DNA of 47,538 nucleotides. Source: Syntrophomonadaceae bacterium. Lineage in GTDB: Bacteria; Bacillota; Syntrophomonadia; Syntrophomonadales; Syntrophomonadaceae. The DNA is taken from contig JAAYCQ010000220.1 in NCBI GenBank assembly GCA_012729715.1, positions 1-47,538 on the forward strand. Direction: 5' to 3'. Shown piece by piece: positions 26,740 to 35,499 of the stretch; within the stretch, counting starts at the first letter, position 1; each line of letters opens with the position of its first letter. A model generated the notes under the pieces. It did no database searches and was not told the origin of the DNA. It saw only the letters and a list, made by a program, of their open reading frames with translations. The position numbers were made by a program, and so were the translations under genes.

Positions 26740-27144
26740 TTACTGATCCCCAAGCATGTCTTCTAAACTTTCTTTACGCAGTTCATTCAACATAGCCTGC
26801 TGAGCTCGGGCCAAGTTTCTAGATACCGGGCATCCTGGTTGGTTGGGACAATTATATCCGGGTGCCAGGCAAACGTTTAGTGCGACATTACATTCTACTG
26901 CTTCAATAATATCGACCAGGGTTATTTTCCCGGCAGGACGAGCCAATCTTATCCCCCCATGAACACCGCGCTGGGTACTAATAAGACCAGCTAACACCAG
27001 TAGTTTCAGGGTTTTCTTGAGGAAATCTTCGGGAATATCCTGCTGCTCAGAAATGTAACGAGTAGATAAAAATTCACCCCGAGGTGCTCGGGCTAGTTCC
27101 AACATGGTGCGTATGGCATATTCAGTCTGTCTGGTAATCTGCAT
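26740..27144 (-). CDS. Rrf2-family transcriptional regulator
   Basis: 134 aa: winged-helix N-terminal half (MQITRQTEYAIRTMLELAR, STRYISEQQDIPEDFLKKTLKLL, STQRGVHGGIRLARP), then a loop with cysteines (ECNVALNVCLAPGYNCPNQPGCPVSRN). The arrangement CxxxxxxC...CxxxxxxC resembles, though it is not identical to, the three-cysteine iron-sulfur site of IscR and NsrR, so an Fe-S cluster is plausible. Such regulators sense redox state or nitric oxide. Its promoter carries a possible operator at 27161-27175, suggesting autoregulation. It is divergent from the corrinoid operon, which could be a target. Confidence 0.9.
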   Translation of the reverse strand: MQITRQTEYAIRTMLELARAPRGEFLSTRYISEQQDIPEDFLKKTLKLLVLAGLISTQRGVHGGIRLARPAGKITLVDIIEAVECNVALNVCLAPGYNCPNQPGCPVSRNLARAQQAMLNELRKESLEDMLGDQ

Positions 27145-27480
27145 ATTTATTCCCCATTGTGGACTAATATTGTCCTTTTTGTTTACTATAGGGTTTATGT
27201 CAGTAGATTGTCAAGGAAAATATTAATATTTTGATCATCATAATTCTCGGTAACCGAAATTTATCGGGACAAGTATAACAATTTATATAGAATTGTCTTC
27301 TATGGAAAACTGGTCTTAATTTGTCGTATTTAAATGAACGTTAAGTTTTTCTATTTCATTACGGGCACATCACTACCTTTTATAACTGAATTTCATACAT
27401 TATATGCAGGATATTTAGTATATAACCAGAATATCTATTATTAGTGCTACTGGTATGATTTGATACGGGAGGTAATTTTT
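27145..27480. other. Intergenic region between Rrf2 gene and corrinoid operon
   Basis: 336 AT-rich bases. The Rrf2 promoter lies at 27185-27214. A perfect CGGTAACCG palindrome sits near 27248. No strong promoter for the corrinoid operon was found, although several AT-rich -10-like words occur near 27400. No coding signal. Confidence 0.5.
27161..27214 (-). promoter_or_regulatory. Rrf2 gene promoter and possible operator
   Basis: On the minus strand TTGACA (27209-27214), 18 bases, TATAGT (27185-27190). GGAC-7-GTCC (27161-27175) lies between -10 and start, a place where a repressor would block transcription. The Rrf2 binding is an inference. Confidence 0.55.
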
Positions 27481-28143
27481 ATGAATAAGGAGGAGATTCT
27501 GGATACGTTGGCCCGAGCGGTTGTGGAGATGAATGAAGAGACGGTTGAACAGATGGCACTCCTGGCATTACAGTCTGGGATCGGGGCGGAGGAAGCGATA
27601 GAAAAAGGTCTTTCCCGGGGAATGGAGCAAGTTGGTAAATTATATGATGCTAATCAATATTTTATCCCCGAGGTTGTAGTTTGTGCGGATACCATGTATA
27701 AAGGTTTGGAAATTTTAAGACCTGCCACTACAAAGTTACAGAATTCAAAAGGGCGAATTGTAATTGGAGTGGTAGAAGGTGATACCCATGACATAGGAAA
27801 GAATATCGTTGTTATGATGCTTGAATCAGCTGGTTTCGAAGTCTATGACCTTGGTCGAAATGTTCCTCCCGCAGATTTTATTAAACGGGTACGGGAAGTG
27901 GACGCTGACATTGTGGCTATGTCTTCACTGATGACTACTACCATGAAGGGAATGAAAACTGTCATTGAAGAACTTTATTACCACTATCAAGATCATAAAC
28001 CCCTGGTTATGGTTGGGGGAGCACCAGTATCAAAACCCTTCGCTATTCAGATAGGGGCTGATGGATATGCCTCTAATGCCCCTGGAGCAGTGCGAATAGC
28101 CCAACAATTAATGCAGCAAAGGAGAAAAGACGGATGCGATTAA
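27481..28143 (+). CDS. Corrinoid (B12-binding) protein of a methyltransferase system
   Basis: 220 aa from the ATG at 27481, which follows GGGAGGT; an upstream start at 27460 lacks a site. The N-terminal cap domain is helical (EEILDTLARAVVEMNEETVEQMALLAL). The Rossmann domain carries VVEGDTHDIGKNIV, whose His is the lower cobalt ligand of DxHxxG proteins, then SSLMTTTMKGMKTVI and VMVGGAPVSKPFAIQIGADGY, as in MtaC/MtbC/MttC. It holds a methyl group on cobalt between two methyltransferases. Overlaps the next gene by 10 bases, so translation is coupled. No reactivating RamA-type protein is seen. Confidence 0.95.
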   Translation: MNKEEILDTLARAVVEMNEETVEQMALLALQSGIGAEEAIEKGLSRGMEQVGKLYDANQYFIPEVVVCADTMYKGLEILRPATTKLQNSKGRIVIGVVEGDTHDIGKNIVVMMLESAGFEVYDLGRNVPPADFIKRVREVDADIVAMSSLMTTTMKGMKTVIEELYYHYQDHKPLVMVGGAPVSKPFAIQIGADGYASNAPGAVRIAQQLMQQRRKDGCD

Positions 28144-29126
28144 TTGATTTCATTTCCAAAAGAGACCGCTATCTCTCTTTTCCCTGGATGGCTACTGCCG
28201 GGTTGCAACTGTCTGGATATACACTATATGATGTATATCTTTCTCCACAACGACAGTTGGAAGTAGCCCAGCGAATGAATCAGGAATTTAATGCTGATTT
28301 CACTTACCCAATGGATGATGGAGCCATTTTTGTTGAGACCCTGGGTCTTCCCCTTTTAAAACCGGACTTTGATTTTCCCAGCGTCCTGGAAAACCCTATT
28401 AAAACCACTAAGGACTTGGAAGAGCTGCAGGTTCCCAATCCTTATTCGGACGGACGTATGCCTCTTAACCTGAAAGCCCTGGAACTCATAGCTACCGGAA
28501 TTAGGAAACCCCTGTCCCTATCTATTCAAGGACCCTTTACTTTGGCAGTGGAACTGGTAGGAGCCACAGACTTTGTGCGAGCTATTATCCGTAACCCGGA
28601 TTTTATAGAAAAGGTACTAGATTTTACTAACCAGGTTGTAGGCGATTACGCTCGCGCTACCGTAAAAGCTGGAACCAAATTTATCTGTATTTCCGAACCT
28701 ACCGCAGTAATCCTTTCTCCAGATCGCTTTGAGAAGATGGTGGCAGTTCGACTACGGGCGCTGTACAACAGTTTAGGACCAGGAGTTTGGAAAGTGCTAC
28801 ATATTTGTGGGGATACCCGATTTCTCTTGCCGCATATGCTTGAATGCGGGGCGGAAGGTCTGAGCCTGGATCAGGTGATGGATCTTTCCTCTATAATAAA
28901 AAAAGTCCCCAAAAATACGGTTATTTTGGGGAACCTTGATCCAATTTATGTCCTACGTGAGCTTTCCCCCGAAGAGGTCCGGGCAAAAACTTTGGAACTA
29001 TTACGTAGTATGAAAGGCTACTCCAACTACATGTTTTCCTTTGGTTGTGACTGCACTCCAGATACCCCCCTAAATAATCTAAGAGCTGCTATGGAGGCAT
29101 CGCGAACCCGGATTGTCGATTTGTAA
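28134..29126 (+). CDS. Uroporphyrinogen decarboxylase-like corrinoid methyltransferase (MtaA/CmuA-type)
   Basis: 330 aa. The fold is the UroD/MtaA barrel. The zinc site typical of methyltransferases is present: HICGDT near residue 222 and GCDCTPDTP near 305, with a glutamate/aspartate-rich N region. In MtaA the zinc binds and deprotonates the accepting thiol of coenzyme M; CoM is not expected here, so the acceptor may be another thiol or tetrahydrofolate via a partner. It could also be a substrate demethylase, taking methyl from the imported compound. It overlaps the corrinoid gene and precedes the ABC genes by 33 bases. Confidence 0.9.
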   Translation: MRLIDFISKRDRYLSFPWMATAGLQLSGYTLYDVYLSPQRQLEVAQRMNQEFNADFTYPMDDGAIFVETLGLPLLKPDFDFPSVLENPIKTTKDLEELQVPNPYSDGRMPLNLKALELIATGIRKPLSLSIQGPFTLAVELVGATDFVRAIIRNPDFIEKVLDFTNQVVGDYARATVKAGTKFICISEPTAVILSPDRFEKMVAVRLRALYNSLGPGVWKVLHICGDTRFLLPHMLECGAEGLSLDQVMDLSSIIKKVPKNTVILGNLDPIYVLRELSPEEVRAKTLELLRSMKGYSNYMFSFGCDCTPDTPLNNLRAAMEASRTRIVDL

Positions 29127-29159
29127 GAATAGACTATTACCGGAAGGAAGTTCTTATTT

Positions 29160-30254
29160 ATGGCTGCCAGGCTGGTGTTGGAAAATGTTAATAAATATTT
29201 CAATGCTCAAAATCCGGCTGTATCAGACTTTAACCTTGAGGTAGAGGAGTCCGAATTCCTGGTACTGGTAGGACCTTCTGGATGTGGGAAATCCACCATC
29301 TTGCGCATGGTTGCCGGGTTGGAAACGGTATCATTCGGAGAAATTTTCATCGACGATGTGTTAGTAAACGATGTACCTCCGAGCGACCGTGATATCGCTA
29401 TGGTTTTTCAAAATTATGCTCTATATCCTCATATGTCGGTTTACGACAATATGGCTTTTGGTTTAAAAATGCGCCGAACTCCCCGTAGTGAAATAGATGG
29501 GCGGGTCAGAGAGGTTGCCAAAATTCTCAACCTGAACCATCTCCTGAAACGTAAACCCCGGGCACTATCCGGTGGGGAGCGGCAGCGGGTTGCATTGGGA
29601 CGGGCCATGGTTCGCCATCCCCGAATTTTCTTGATGGATGAGCCTCTATCTAATCTGGATGCCCAGTTGCGAACCCAAACGCGAGCAGAGATTTTAAAAC
29701 TACACCACAAACTACAGGCCACCTTCCTTTATGTTACCCATGACCAGGTGGAAGCAATGACCATGGGGACACGGATTGCCGTAATGAAAGAAGGCAAGAT
29801 TCAACAGATTGGCAGCCCCCAGGAAGTATTTGAACGACCAGCAAATATGTTTGTAGCCGGATTTATTGGTAGTCCGTCTATGAATTTTTTACCTGCACGC
29901 CTACGCAGCAGTACCGGAAAACCTGTCCTGTCGGTTCTGGGAAGCGAACTAGAAATTTTGCCTGAACAGGTGCTACCATTAAAGCTTAAGGGAAACGGTG
30001 AGCAAACCTTAATACTTGGTGTGCGGCCAGAATACCTTTACCCGGTTGGAGAGGAGGGGGGTATTAAATGCCGGGTGGACGTAGTTGAAATGATGGGTGC
30101 GGAAATGTACTTGCATATGCAAGTAGGGAAAAACGAGCTAGTAGCCCGGGTTAAGACCGACAGCAGCATAAAACCAGGACAAAAGTTCGCTGTGCAAATG
30201 GATCTTGGTCAAATCCATCTCTTTGACCCACAAAGCGGGCAATCATTGATGTAA
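29160..30254 (+). CDS. CUT1-type ABC importer ATP-binding protein (MalK/UgpC family)
   Basis: 364 aa. N-terminal ATPase: GPSGCGKST (Walker A), Q-loop VFQNYALYPHMSV, signature LSGGERQRVALGRA, Walker B IFLMDEPLSNLD and H-loop YVTHDQVEA. A C-terminal OB-type regulatory domain begins at about 240 (PSMNFLPARL), as in MalK. It would power the permeases at 31669 and 32538. AAGGAAG stands upstream of the ATG. CUT1 systems carry mostly di- and oligosaccharides, glycosides, or polyols and glycerol phosphate. Confidence 0.95.
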   Translation: MAARLVLENVNKYFNAQNPAVSDFNLEVEESEFLVLVGPSGCGKSTILRMVAGLETVSFGEIFIDDVLVNDVPPSDRDIAMVFQNYALYPHMSVYDNMAFGLKMRRTPRSEIDGRVREVAKILNLNHLLKRKPRALSGGERQRVALGRAMVRHPRIFLMDEPLSNLDAQLRTQTRAEILKLHHKLQATFLYVTHDQVEAMTMGTRIAVMKEGKIQQIGSPQEVFERPANMFVAGFIGSPSMNFLPARLRSSTGKPVLSVLGSELEILPEQVLPLKLKGNGEQTLILGVRPEYLYPVGEEGGIKCRVDVVEMMGAEMYLHMQVGKNELVARVKTDSSIKPGQKFAVQMDLGQIHLFDPQSGQSLM

Positions 30255-30298
30255 ATGCAATCACTGGATATTTATTACAAAAACAGGAGGTTTTTTTG

Positions 30299-31609
30299 AT
30301 GAAAAAGAAAAAAAGTTTAGTTTTAATAATTACTGTTCTCGTACTAGCAACGTTATGCTTTACAGGGTGTGGGAACAACGATAAACAAACTGACTCTCCG
30401 GAAGCGGGAGCTAAAAAGTTTTCCGGCACCACCCTAAATGTCCTTCTGCCACCCTGGTATGAGTTTTCTCCTGCCATGCTAGACGATTTTACCAAAGAAA
30501 CGGGAATTAAAGTTGACTTACAAATTATGGACTGGGATCCCTGCCTGGATAAAATTGTCACTTCAAATGCCGCCGGAGTTGCCCCGGCTGATGTCACTGT
30601 AATGAATTGGGATTGGGTCGGAAAATTCGGGGCAGCCGGCTGGTGTGAACCGCTTAATAATCATTTTGATGACGACTTTTTTGAGGATATTACTACCCGC
30701 TCACTATTTAAGTATAAAGATCAGTATATTGCAATTCCCATCTATAATGATTTTCGCGTGACCTATATAAATAAAGACTACTTCAAAAAGGCCGGCATCG
30801 AACGGATGCCAACCACCCCGGATGAACTGATGCAGGACGCCATTACCATCAAAGAAAAAGGTGTATGTGAATACCCTCTACTGGTACCTTTTACAGCTAC
30901 CGGAGCTACCACCACCCCCTGGTACTTGTTAACCAAAGCTTACGGGGGAGAGCTATTAAGCGAGACAAATGAACCACTTTTTGCCTCCAAAGATTCTGCC
31001 GGGTATAAAGCCATGGAGTTTCTCATTAAAGGCCTCAAGGATTACCAGGTAATAGATCCCGCTTCTATAGGTTGGAAGGGAACTGATGTGGTAGATAATT
31101 TTAAAGCGGGTCAGGGGGCTATCGATATCGCTGGTTGGGCCGGAAATGTATCTCTTTACACTAATCCCAAGGAGTCAAAAATTGTAGATTCAGTACAAGT
31201 AATTAAAGTTCCTGGACAGAACGGGAAAAGCCGGACCTATGGTTTGCAGGAAGGACTGAGTGTTCCAGCCAAGTCCAAAAATAAAGAAGCAGCTGTCGAG
31301 TTTATTCGCTGGCTGAACACCCCTGAGAATGTGGAAAAACTATTTATAGATAAGGGAATATTCCCCAACCACCATAGTACCATTGTTAAATTAGCTAATG
31401 AAGGTAAACTCCCAGGCGGGCAGACCATGGTAGAAGTACTTCCCACTATCGAATCACTCTTCCCCCAGGGAGTACCGGAGTGGAATATGGAATTTGAAAC
31501 AGAAACCTTTACTACTATGAACCAGATGGCTAAGGGAGCCATGACACTTGACCAGGGAATGAACCACCTGGCTGATACCGTAAAGAAGTTGAACCAGTCC
31601 AAACCTTAA
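30299..31609 (+). CDS. Extracellular solute-binding lipoprotein of the CUT1 importer
   Basis: 436 aa from ATG at 30299, 8 bases after AGGAGG. It has a lipoprotein signal with lipobox FTGC (Cys near 24), so it would be anchored outside the membrane. The body is a two-lobe family 1 binding protein: TTLNVLLPPWYEFSPAML, VNMNWDWVGKFGAAGW-type loop, GVCEYPLLVPFTATGATTTPWYLLTKAYGG and EFIRWLNTPENVEKLF. Ligand cannot be read. Many tryptophans in the presumed cleft (DWDP, WDWVG, WYLLT) fit sugar or aromatic rings. A strong hairpin follows the stop codon at 31625-31649. Confidence 0.93.
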   Translation: MKKKKSLVLIITVLVLATLCFTGCGNNDKQTDSPEAGAKKFSGTTLNVLLPPWYEFSPAMLDDFTKETGIKVDLQIMDWDPCLDKIVTSNAAGVAPADVTVMNWDWVGKFGAAGWCEPLNNHFDDDFFEDITTRSLFKYKDQYIAIPIYNDFRVTYINKDYFKKAGIERMPTTPDELMQDAITIKEKGVCEYPLLVPFTATGATTTPWYLLTKAYGGELLSETNEPLFASKDSAGYKAMEFLIKGLKDYQVIDPASIGWKGTDVVDNFKAGQGAIDIAGWAGNVSLYTNPKESKIVDSVQVIKVPGQNGKSRTYGLQEGLSVPAKSKNKEAAVEFIRWLNTPENVEKLFIDKGIFPNHHSTIVKLANEGKLPGGQTMVEVLPTIESLFPQGVPEWNMEFETETFTTMNQMAKGAMTLDQGMNHLADTVKKLNQSKP

Positions 31610-31624
31610 GGAGGGAAAGGAAGA

Positions 31625-31649
31625 GGGTGCAAAGTACTACTTTGCACCC
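31625..31649 (+). promoter_or_regulatory. Intergenic hairpin between binding protein and permease genes
   Basis: GGGTGCAAAGT (31625-31635) pairs with ACTTTGCACCC (31639-31649) around only 3 bases, directly after the binding-protein stop and before the permease ATG at 31669. No T run follows. As in malE-malF operons, such a stem can stabilise the 5' message so that more binding protein than permease is made; partial termination is the alternative. Confidence 0.75.
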
Positions 31650-31668
31650 CGTTAACCACAGGTGAACT

Positions 31669-32538
31669 ATGAAAATAAACCGTACCCTGCTCCCGTATAT
31701 ATTAATAGCCCCACTATTCATACTGTTGGTTCTGTTAACCTTCTATCCCCTGCTGCTTACCATCTTCAACAGCCTGCAGTCTCTGAATCTGGGCAGACCA
31801 GATGATATCCGTTTCGTAGGATTAGCCAACTACATCGAGCTGATGACTGATCCCGCAGTTTTAAATGCTATGAGAAATTCAGTTCAATATTTTATACTGT
31901 CGGTAAGCATAGAAATATTAGGCGGTATCGTAATCGCCCTAAGCTTACGAAACAAATTCAGAGGCCGAGCTATTATTCTGGGCATCGTTATCCTTCCCTG
32001 GGCTCTCCCCCCTGTGGTTAATAGTATCGTCTGGAAATGGATTTATGACCCCTCATACGGTTTGCTCAACGATGTTCTAATCAAATTGGGAATGATTGAC
32101 CACTTTCATGTTTGGCTGGGGGATCCCCATTTTTCACTTGTGTGGGTGGCTTTGGTTCATATCTGGAAGATGATGCCACTAATATCCATTATTATGCTGG
32201 CCCAATTACAGACTATTCCTGCTGAGCTTTATGAGGCCGCACGGATAGATGGAGCCAACTCACTACAATCCTTTCGACACATTACTTTACCCCTGCTTAA
32301 ACCAGCTTTAATTATAGCTCTGACCCTGGGAACGGTATCCGCATTCCATCTTTTTGACGAGGTTTACGTCCTTACTGGAACCAGTCTGGATACTCGTTCC
32401 ATCATGGTACAAGACTACCTGATTGCTTTTCGTGAACTAAAGTATAGCATGGGAATGGCCTTGTCATTAATCATTACTATAGTTATATTAGCGCTGACCT
32501 GGTTCTACAACCAGTTGGGAAAGGAGGCCAGGGTGTAA
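31669..32538 (+). CDS. CUT1 ABC importer permease (MalF-type)
   Basis: 289 aa with about six membrane helices. The ATPase-contact (EAA) loop reads ELYEAARIDGANSLQSFRHITLPLLKPAL. It would form the membrane channel with the 32538 protein. The ATG comes directly after the hairpin region; the stop overlaps the next start by one base (TAATG). The N terminus begins at a hydrophobic helix, without the long MalF periplasmic insertion. Orthology to glycerol-3-phosphate or sugar permeases cannot be settled. Confidence 0.93.
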   Translation: MKINRTLLPYILIAPLFILLVLLTFYPLLLTIFNSLQSLNLGRPDDIRFVGLANYIELMTDPAVLNAMRNSVQYFILSVSIEILGGIVIALSLRNKFRGRAIILGIVILPWALPPVVNSIVWKWIYDPSYGLLNDVLIKLGMIDHFHVWLGDPHFSLVWVALVHIWKMMPLISIIMLAQLQTIPAELYEAARIDGANSLQSFRHITLPLLKPALIIALTLGTVSAFHLFDEVYVLTGTSLDTRSIMVQDYLIAFRELKYSMGMALSLIITIVILALTWFYNQLGKEARV

Positions 32539-33374
32539 TGAGAAAATCAATTCCACTGGTCGCGGTTGTAAGTTTGATTGTACTATGGTCATTATTACCT
32601 ATATATTGGTCCCTGCGTACTAGCCTGCTACCAAAAATCGAGTTAACAACTACTCCTCTTAAATATATTCCTATGCCGCTTTCCTTAGAAAACTACCAAA
32701 ACCTCCTGGGAATCGGAACCCGGGGTAACGATGTCTGGATTCCTCTAAAAAATTCCTTAATAAATAGTATCGTAACCAGTACCGGAACTACCCTTTTGGT
32801 ATTACTGCTTTCTGTATTAGCCGGGTATGCCTTTTCCCGGTTTGCTTTCAAAGGTAAGAATCTCTTATTAGGTACAATTTTGGTCACTATTGCCCTACCT
32901 GCTTACTCCGTCATGATTCCCCTATATAGAATTATTATCAGGTTAGGTTTGCTTGACACTTGGGTGGGAATCACCTTGATTTTTACATCAGCTTTTGCTC
33001 CTCTGGGTGTCTGGTTGATGAAAGTAGCATTTGATACCATCCCCATCGAATTAGAAGAAGCAGCGATGGTAGACGGAGCCTCTCCGGCTAAAACGCTTTT
33101 AACCATACTACCATTGGTCGTACCTGGTATGGTAGCAGTAGCCACTCTAACCTTTCTTAGTGCTTGGAGCCAATTTGTCATTCCTTTGGTTTTCTCTCCT
33201 CAAAATGCTAGTCCCATAACGGTGCTAATCACCCAATTTGTTGGTCGTACGTCTATTGATTATGGACTCATGTCAGCAGCAGGAATCATAGCTATCATCC
33301 CTCCGCTACTCGTGGTAATGTTCCTCTCAAAATACTTGGTAGACGGCCTTATGCGCGGTGCAATTAAAAACTAA
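32538..33374 (+). CDS. CUT1 ABC importer permease (MalG-type)
   Basis: 278 aa, six membrane helices, with the EAA loop ELEEAAMVDGASPAKTLLTILPLVVPGM. It is the second channel subunit and the last gene of the operon. The stop of the preceding gene overlaps its start by one base. No terminator with a clear T run follows at once, and the next 220 bases are the structured region 33375-33600. Confidence 0.93.
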   Translation: MRKSIPLVAVVSLIVLWSLLPIYWSLRTSLLPKIELTTTPLKYIPMPLSLENYQNLLGIGTRGNDVWIPLKNSLINSIVTSTGTTLLVLLLSVLAGYAFSRFAFKGKNLLLGTILVTIALPAYSVMIPLYRIIIRLGLLDTWVGITLIFTSAFAPLGVWLMKVAFDTIPIELEEAAMVDGASPAKTLLTILPLVVPGMVAVATLTFLSAWSQFVIPLVFSPQNASPITVLITQFVGRTSIDYGLMSAAGIIAIIPPLLVVMFLSKYLVDGLMRGAIKN

Positions 33375-33600
33375 GAAATGGTCGAGGCGGGAGAGGGCGG
33401 AATTTATTTCTTCATGTAACCCATCGTCGGAATCCTGGTGTGATGGCTCATCCTCTGCGAACAGGTCTCCCTCTCGTTTTGGCTGGGTACCCTACTGGTT
33501 GCAGCAGAGGAGTGTTTTTGGTGATAAAAGAATCGCCGGGGGCGACCAATTGCTATTTTGGCTTCTTAGAGTATAGGTGTCAAGATAACCCCCCACCGCC
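33375..33600. other. Structured intergenic region between convergent operons
   Basis: 226 bases with several possible stems: CCATCG/TGATGG (33420-33450) and CCTCTGC/GCAGAGG (about 33454-33516), plus a G-C-rich region. Short reading frames here lack ribosome sites and motifs. I found no riboswitch match that I can name. It may be a decayed gene or an uncharacterised RNA. Confidence 0.4.
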
Positions 33601-34392
33601 TTATATTGCTACTGGTACAATGGTCTTTAACTTTTTTCCGCCGTAATCAAACGGGATGATTCTGACATCCACATCAAAATACTCTTTAAGATTCTCTTCG
33701 GTAATTATTTTTTCACTTTTTCCGAAAATAGCTTCCTTATTTTTTCCCAACATCAATGTTTTGTCTGATATATGCAGTGCATGATCAGGATAGTGTGTAT
33801 TTATTATGCAACTGATTCCCTCTTGTTTTGCTACTTTCATTAATATATCAAGAATAATCAATTGGTTTTTGAAATCCAAATGTGATTCAGGTTCATCGAG
33901 TATCAATATTTGGGGTTGGGATGTCAGTGCCCGTGCTATAAGAACAAGCTGTAATTCTCCTCCGCTAATCTCGGAGCAGGCTTTATTTTCAAGATGTGAT
34001 ATCCCCACCATCTCAAGTGAATGGCGGGCAAATTCTATGTCCTTCCTGGAAGGCAGAGAAAATAATCCCAGGCGAGGCGCTCTGCCCATCAAAACCATAT
34101 CCAGAACCGTATACGAAAATACCGATCCATTACCCTGGGGGACATATCCGATGCTCTTCCATATGGTTTTCTGTCCTAGTTCATCTATCGACCATCCATC
34201 AATAAAAGTATTTCCCATTGTCCATTTCAGCAATGATGTCGTACACTTTAGCAATGTAGTCTTGCCTACTCCATTGGGACCCAGTATGGTAAGAATTTCT
34301 CCCTTGTCAATATAGAAATTAACTCTTTGGAAAAGCGTCTTGCCTTTGGGATAATTGTATTCCCCATTTTCAACTTCCAGTTTCACTACCAC
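33601..34392 (-). CDS. FecE/BtuD-type ABC importer ATP-binding protein
   Basis: 263 aa. Walker A GPNGVGKTTLL, Q-loop region GYVPQGNGSVFSYTV, signature EISGGELQLVLIARALTSQ, Walker B ILILDEPESHLD, H-loop INTHYPDHALHI. It belongs to the importers for siderophores, haem and cobalamin. It overlaps the permease gene by 7 bases, so the pair are co-translated. It is the last gene of the nitrogenase-like operon. Confidence 0.93.
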   Translation of the reverse strand: MVVKLEVENGEYNYPKGKTLFQRVNFYIDKGEILTILGPNGVGKTTLLKCTTSLLKWTMGNTFIDGWSIDELGQKTIWKSIGYVPQGNGSVFSYTVLDMVLMGRAPRLGLFSLPSRKDIEFARHSLEMVGISHLENKACSEISGGELQLVLIARALTSQPQILILDEPESHLDFKNQLIILDILMKVAKQEGISCIINTHYPDHALHISDKTLMLGKNKEAIFGKSEKIITEENLKEYFDVDVRIIPFDYGGKKLKTIVPVAI

Positions 34393-35441
34393 TTCCCCCC
34401 GGTCTTTCTTAATAGATAAGCGAAAAATGGTGCTCCTATTACAGCTGTAAGAATAGATAGCGGAATCTCAGCACTTGTTGCCGAGCGGGCTATGTTATCA
34501 ATAAATAATAAAAGAAAAGCTCCTATGGAAATACAAGCAGGCAACAACTTGCGGTGATCAGGCCCGACCAGCATTCTTCCAATATGCGGAACCACCAGCC
34601 CTACCCATCCTACTATGCCACATAAAGAAACTGCTGTGGCTGTAATTACTGTAGCCGCAATGATAACCAGCCATCTGAGACATTGTACATCTATCCCCAG
34701 CGAGCGTGCTTCTTCTTCATCCAGAGATAAAATGTTTATTCTCCATCTCAATAGGTATAGAATAAATATTCCCCCCAAAATTAAAGGCATCCCGATTATT
34801 AAATCAGTATAGGTAGCTCCCGCCATACTCCCCATTAACCAATATACGATCGTCGGCAGCTTATCATTAGGGTCAGCCAGATATTTGAGCAGTGAAATCA
34901 AAGCCTGGAAAAATGCTCCTGTAATAACTCCTGATAAAACCAGCATGAAAAGAGGTGTTCCCGTCTTAAGGTGACCGATGCTGTAAGTGATAACAACGGC
35001 CACTATTCCAAAAGAAAAGGCCATCAACTGAATTAGTGCCAACTGCCCGGACGCCATAATGGCGAGGGCGGCACCAAAACCTGCCCCCGCTGACACACCT
35101 AGTATATCCGGACTGACCAAAGGATTACCAAATAGCCCCTGAAAAGCAGCCCCGGCAACTGCCAACCCTGCTCCCACCAGCATCACCAAGATTATTCTGG
35201 GCAACCTTATACTTAGTACCACAGATTCCTGAAGAGCAGACCAATCTGGAGTAATAGGAAGAACATGCGTAAACAGGATTTTTAATACCGTTTCCGGGGA
35301 AACCCAGTATCTTCCAAAACAAATTGATAGAAAGAATAATAATAAAGGTAATAGTACCATTAATATTACGTGAATCTTATTGTTGGTTCTTATGTTTTTT
35401 GTTGCTGTTTTGGTCTTTGTCTTGCTTAACAGATCTTGCAT
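34386..35441 (-). CDS. FecCD-type ABC importer permease
   Basis: 351 aa with about ten membrane helices after a 25-residue basic N-terminal tail. Characteristic sites are RLPRIILVMLVGAGLAVAGAAFQGLFGNPLVSPDILGVSAGAGFGA and CGIVGWVGLVVPHIGRMLVGPDHRKLLP, found in BtuC/FecD/HmuU permeases. A single permease would work as a homodimer. Substrates of the family are iron chelates, haem, cobalamin and other corrinoids. It overlaps the ATPase gene. Confidence 0.93.
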   Translation of the reverse strand: MQDLLSKTKTKTATKNIRTNNKIHVILMVLLPLLLFFLSICFGRYWVSPETVLKILFTHVLPITPDWSALQESVVLSIRLPRIILVMLVGAGLAVAGAAFQGLFGNPLVSPDILGVSAGAGFGAALAIMASGQLALIQLMAFSFGIVAVVITYSIGHLKTGTPLFMLVLSGVITGAFFQALISLLKYLADPNDKLPTIVYWLMGSMAGATYTDLIIGMPLILGGIFILYLLRWRINILSLDEEEARSLGIDVQCLRWLVIIAATVITATAVSLCGIVGWVGLVVPHIGRMLVGPDHRKLLPACISIGAFLLLFIDNIARSATSAEIPLSILTAVIGAPFFAYLLRKTGGKW

Positions 35442-35499
35442 TTCTTATCCACACCCTTGACAAGGCCTTGCTGCAAATCTTGTCATAATAAAGCTATCT

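Noticed and set aside
27316-27327. A further AATTTGTCGT word like the transposon-end repeat
   Set aside because: A single copy without neighbours; expected by chance in AT-rich DNA.
30299-33374. Iron or sulfate importer rather than CUT1 sugar-type
   Set aside because: The MalK-type ATPase with C-terminal regulatory domain and two MalF/MalG permeases fit the CUT1 family better.
33375-33600. A cobalamin riboswitch on the minus strand, suggested by a GGAGACCTG word
   Set aside because: The word is only part of the B12 box, other conserved elements are lacking and it lies downstream of both operons.
33358-33646. Two short plus-strand frames after the last permease gene
   Set aside because: No ribosome binding sites or recognisable domains; they overlap a structured region and the next operon's end.
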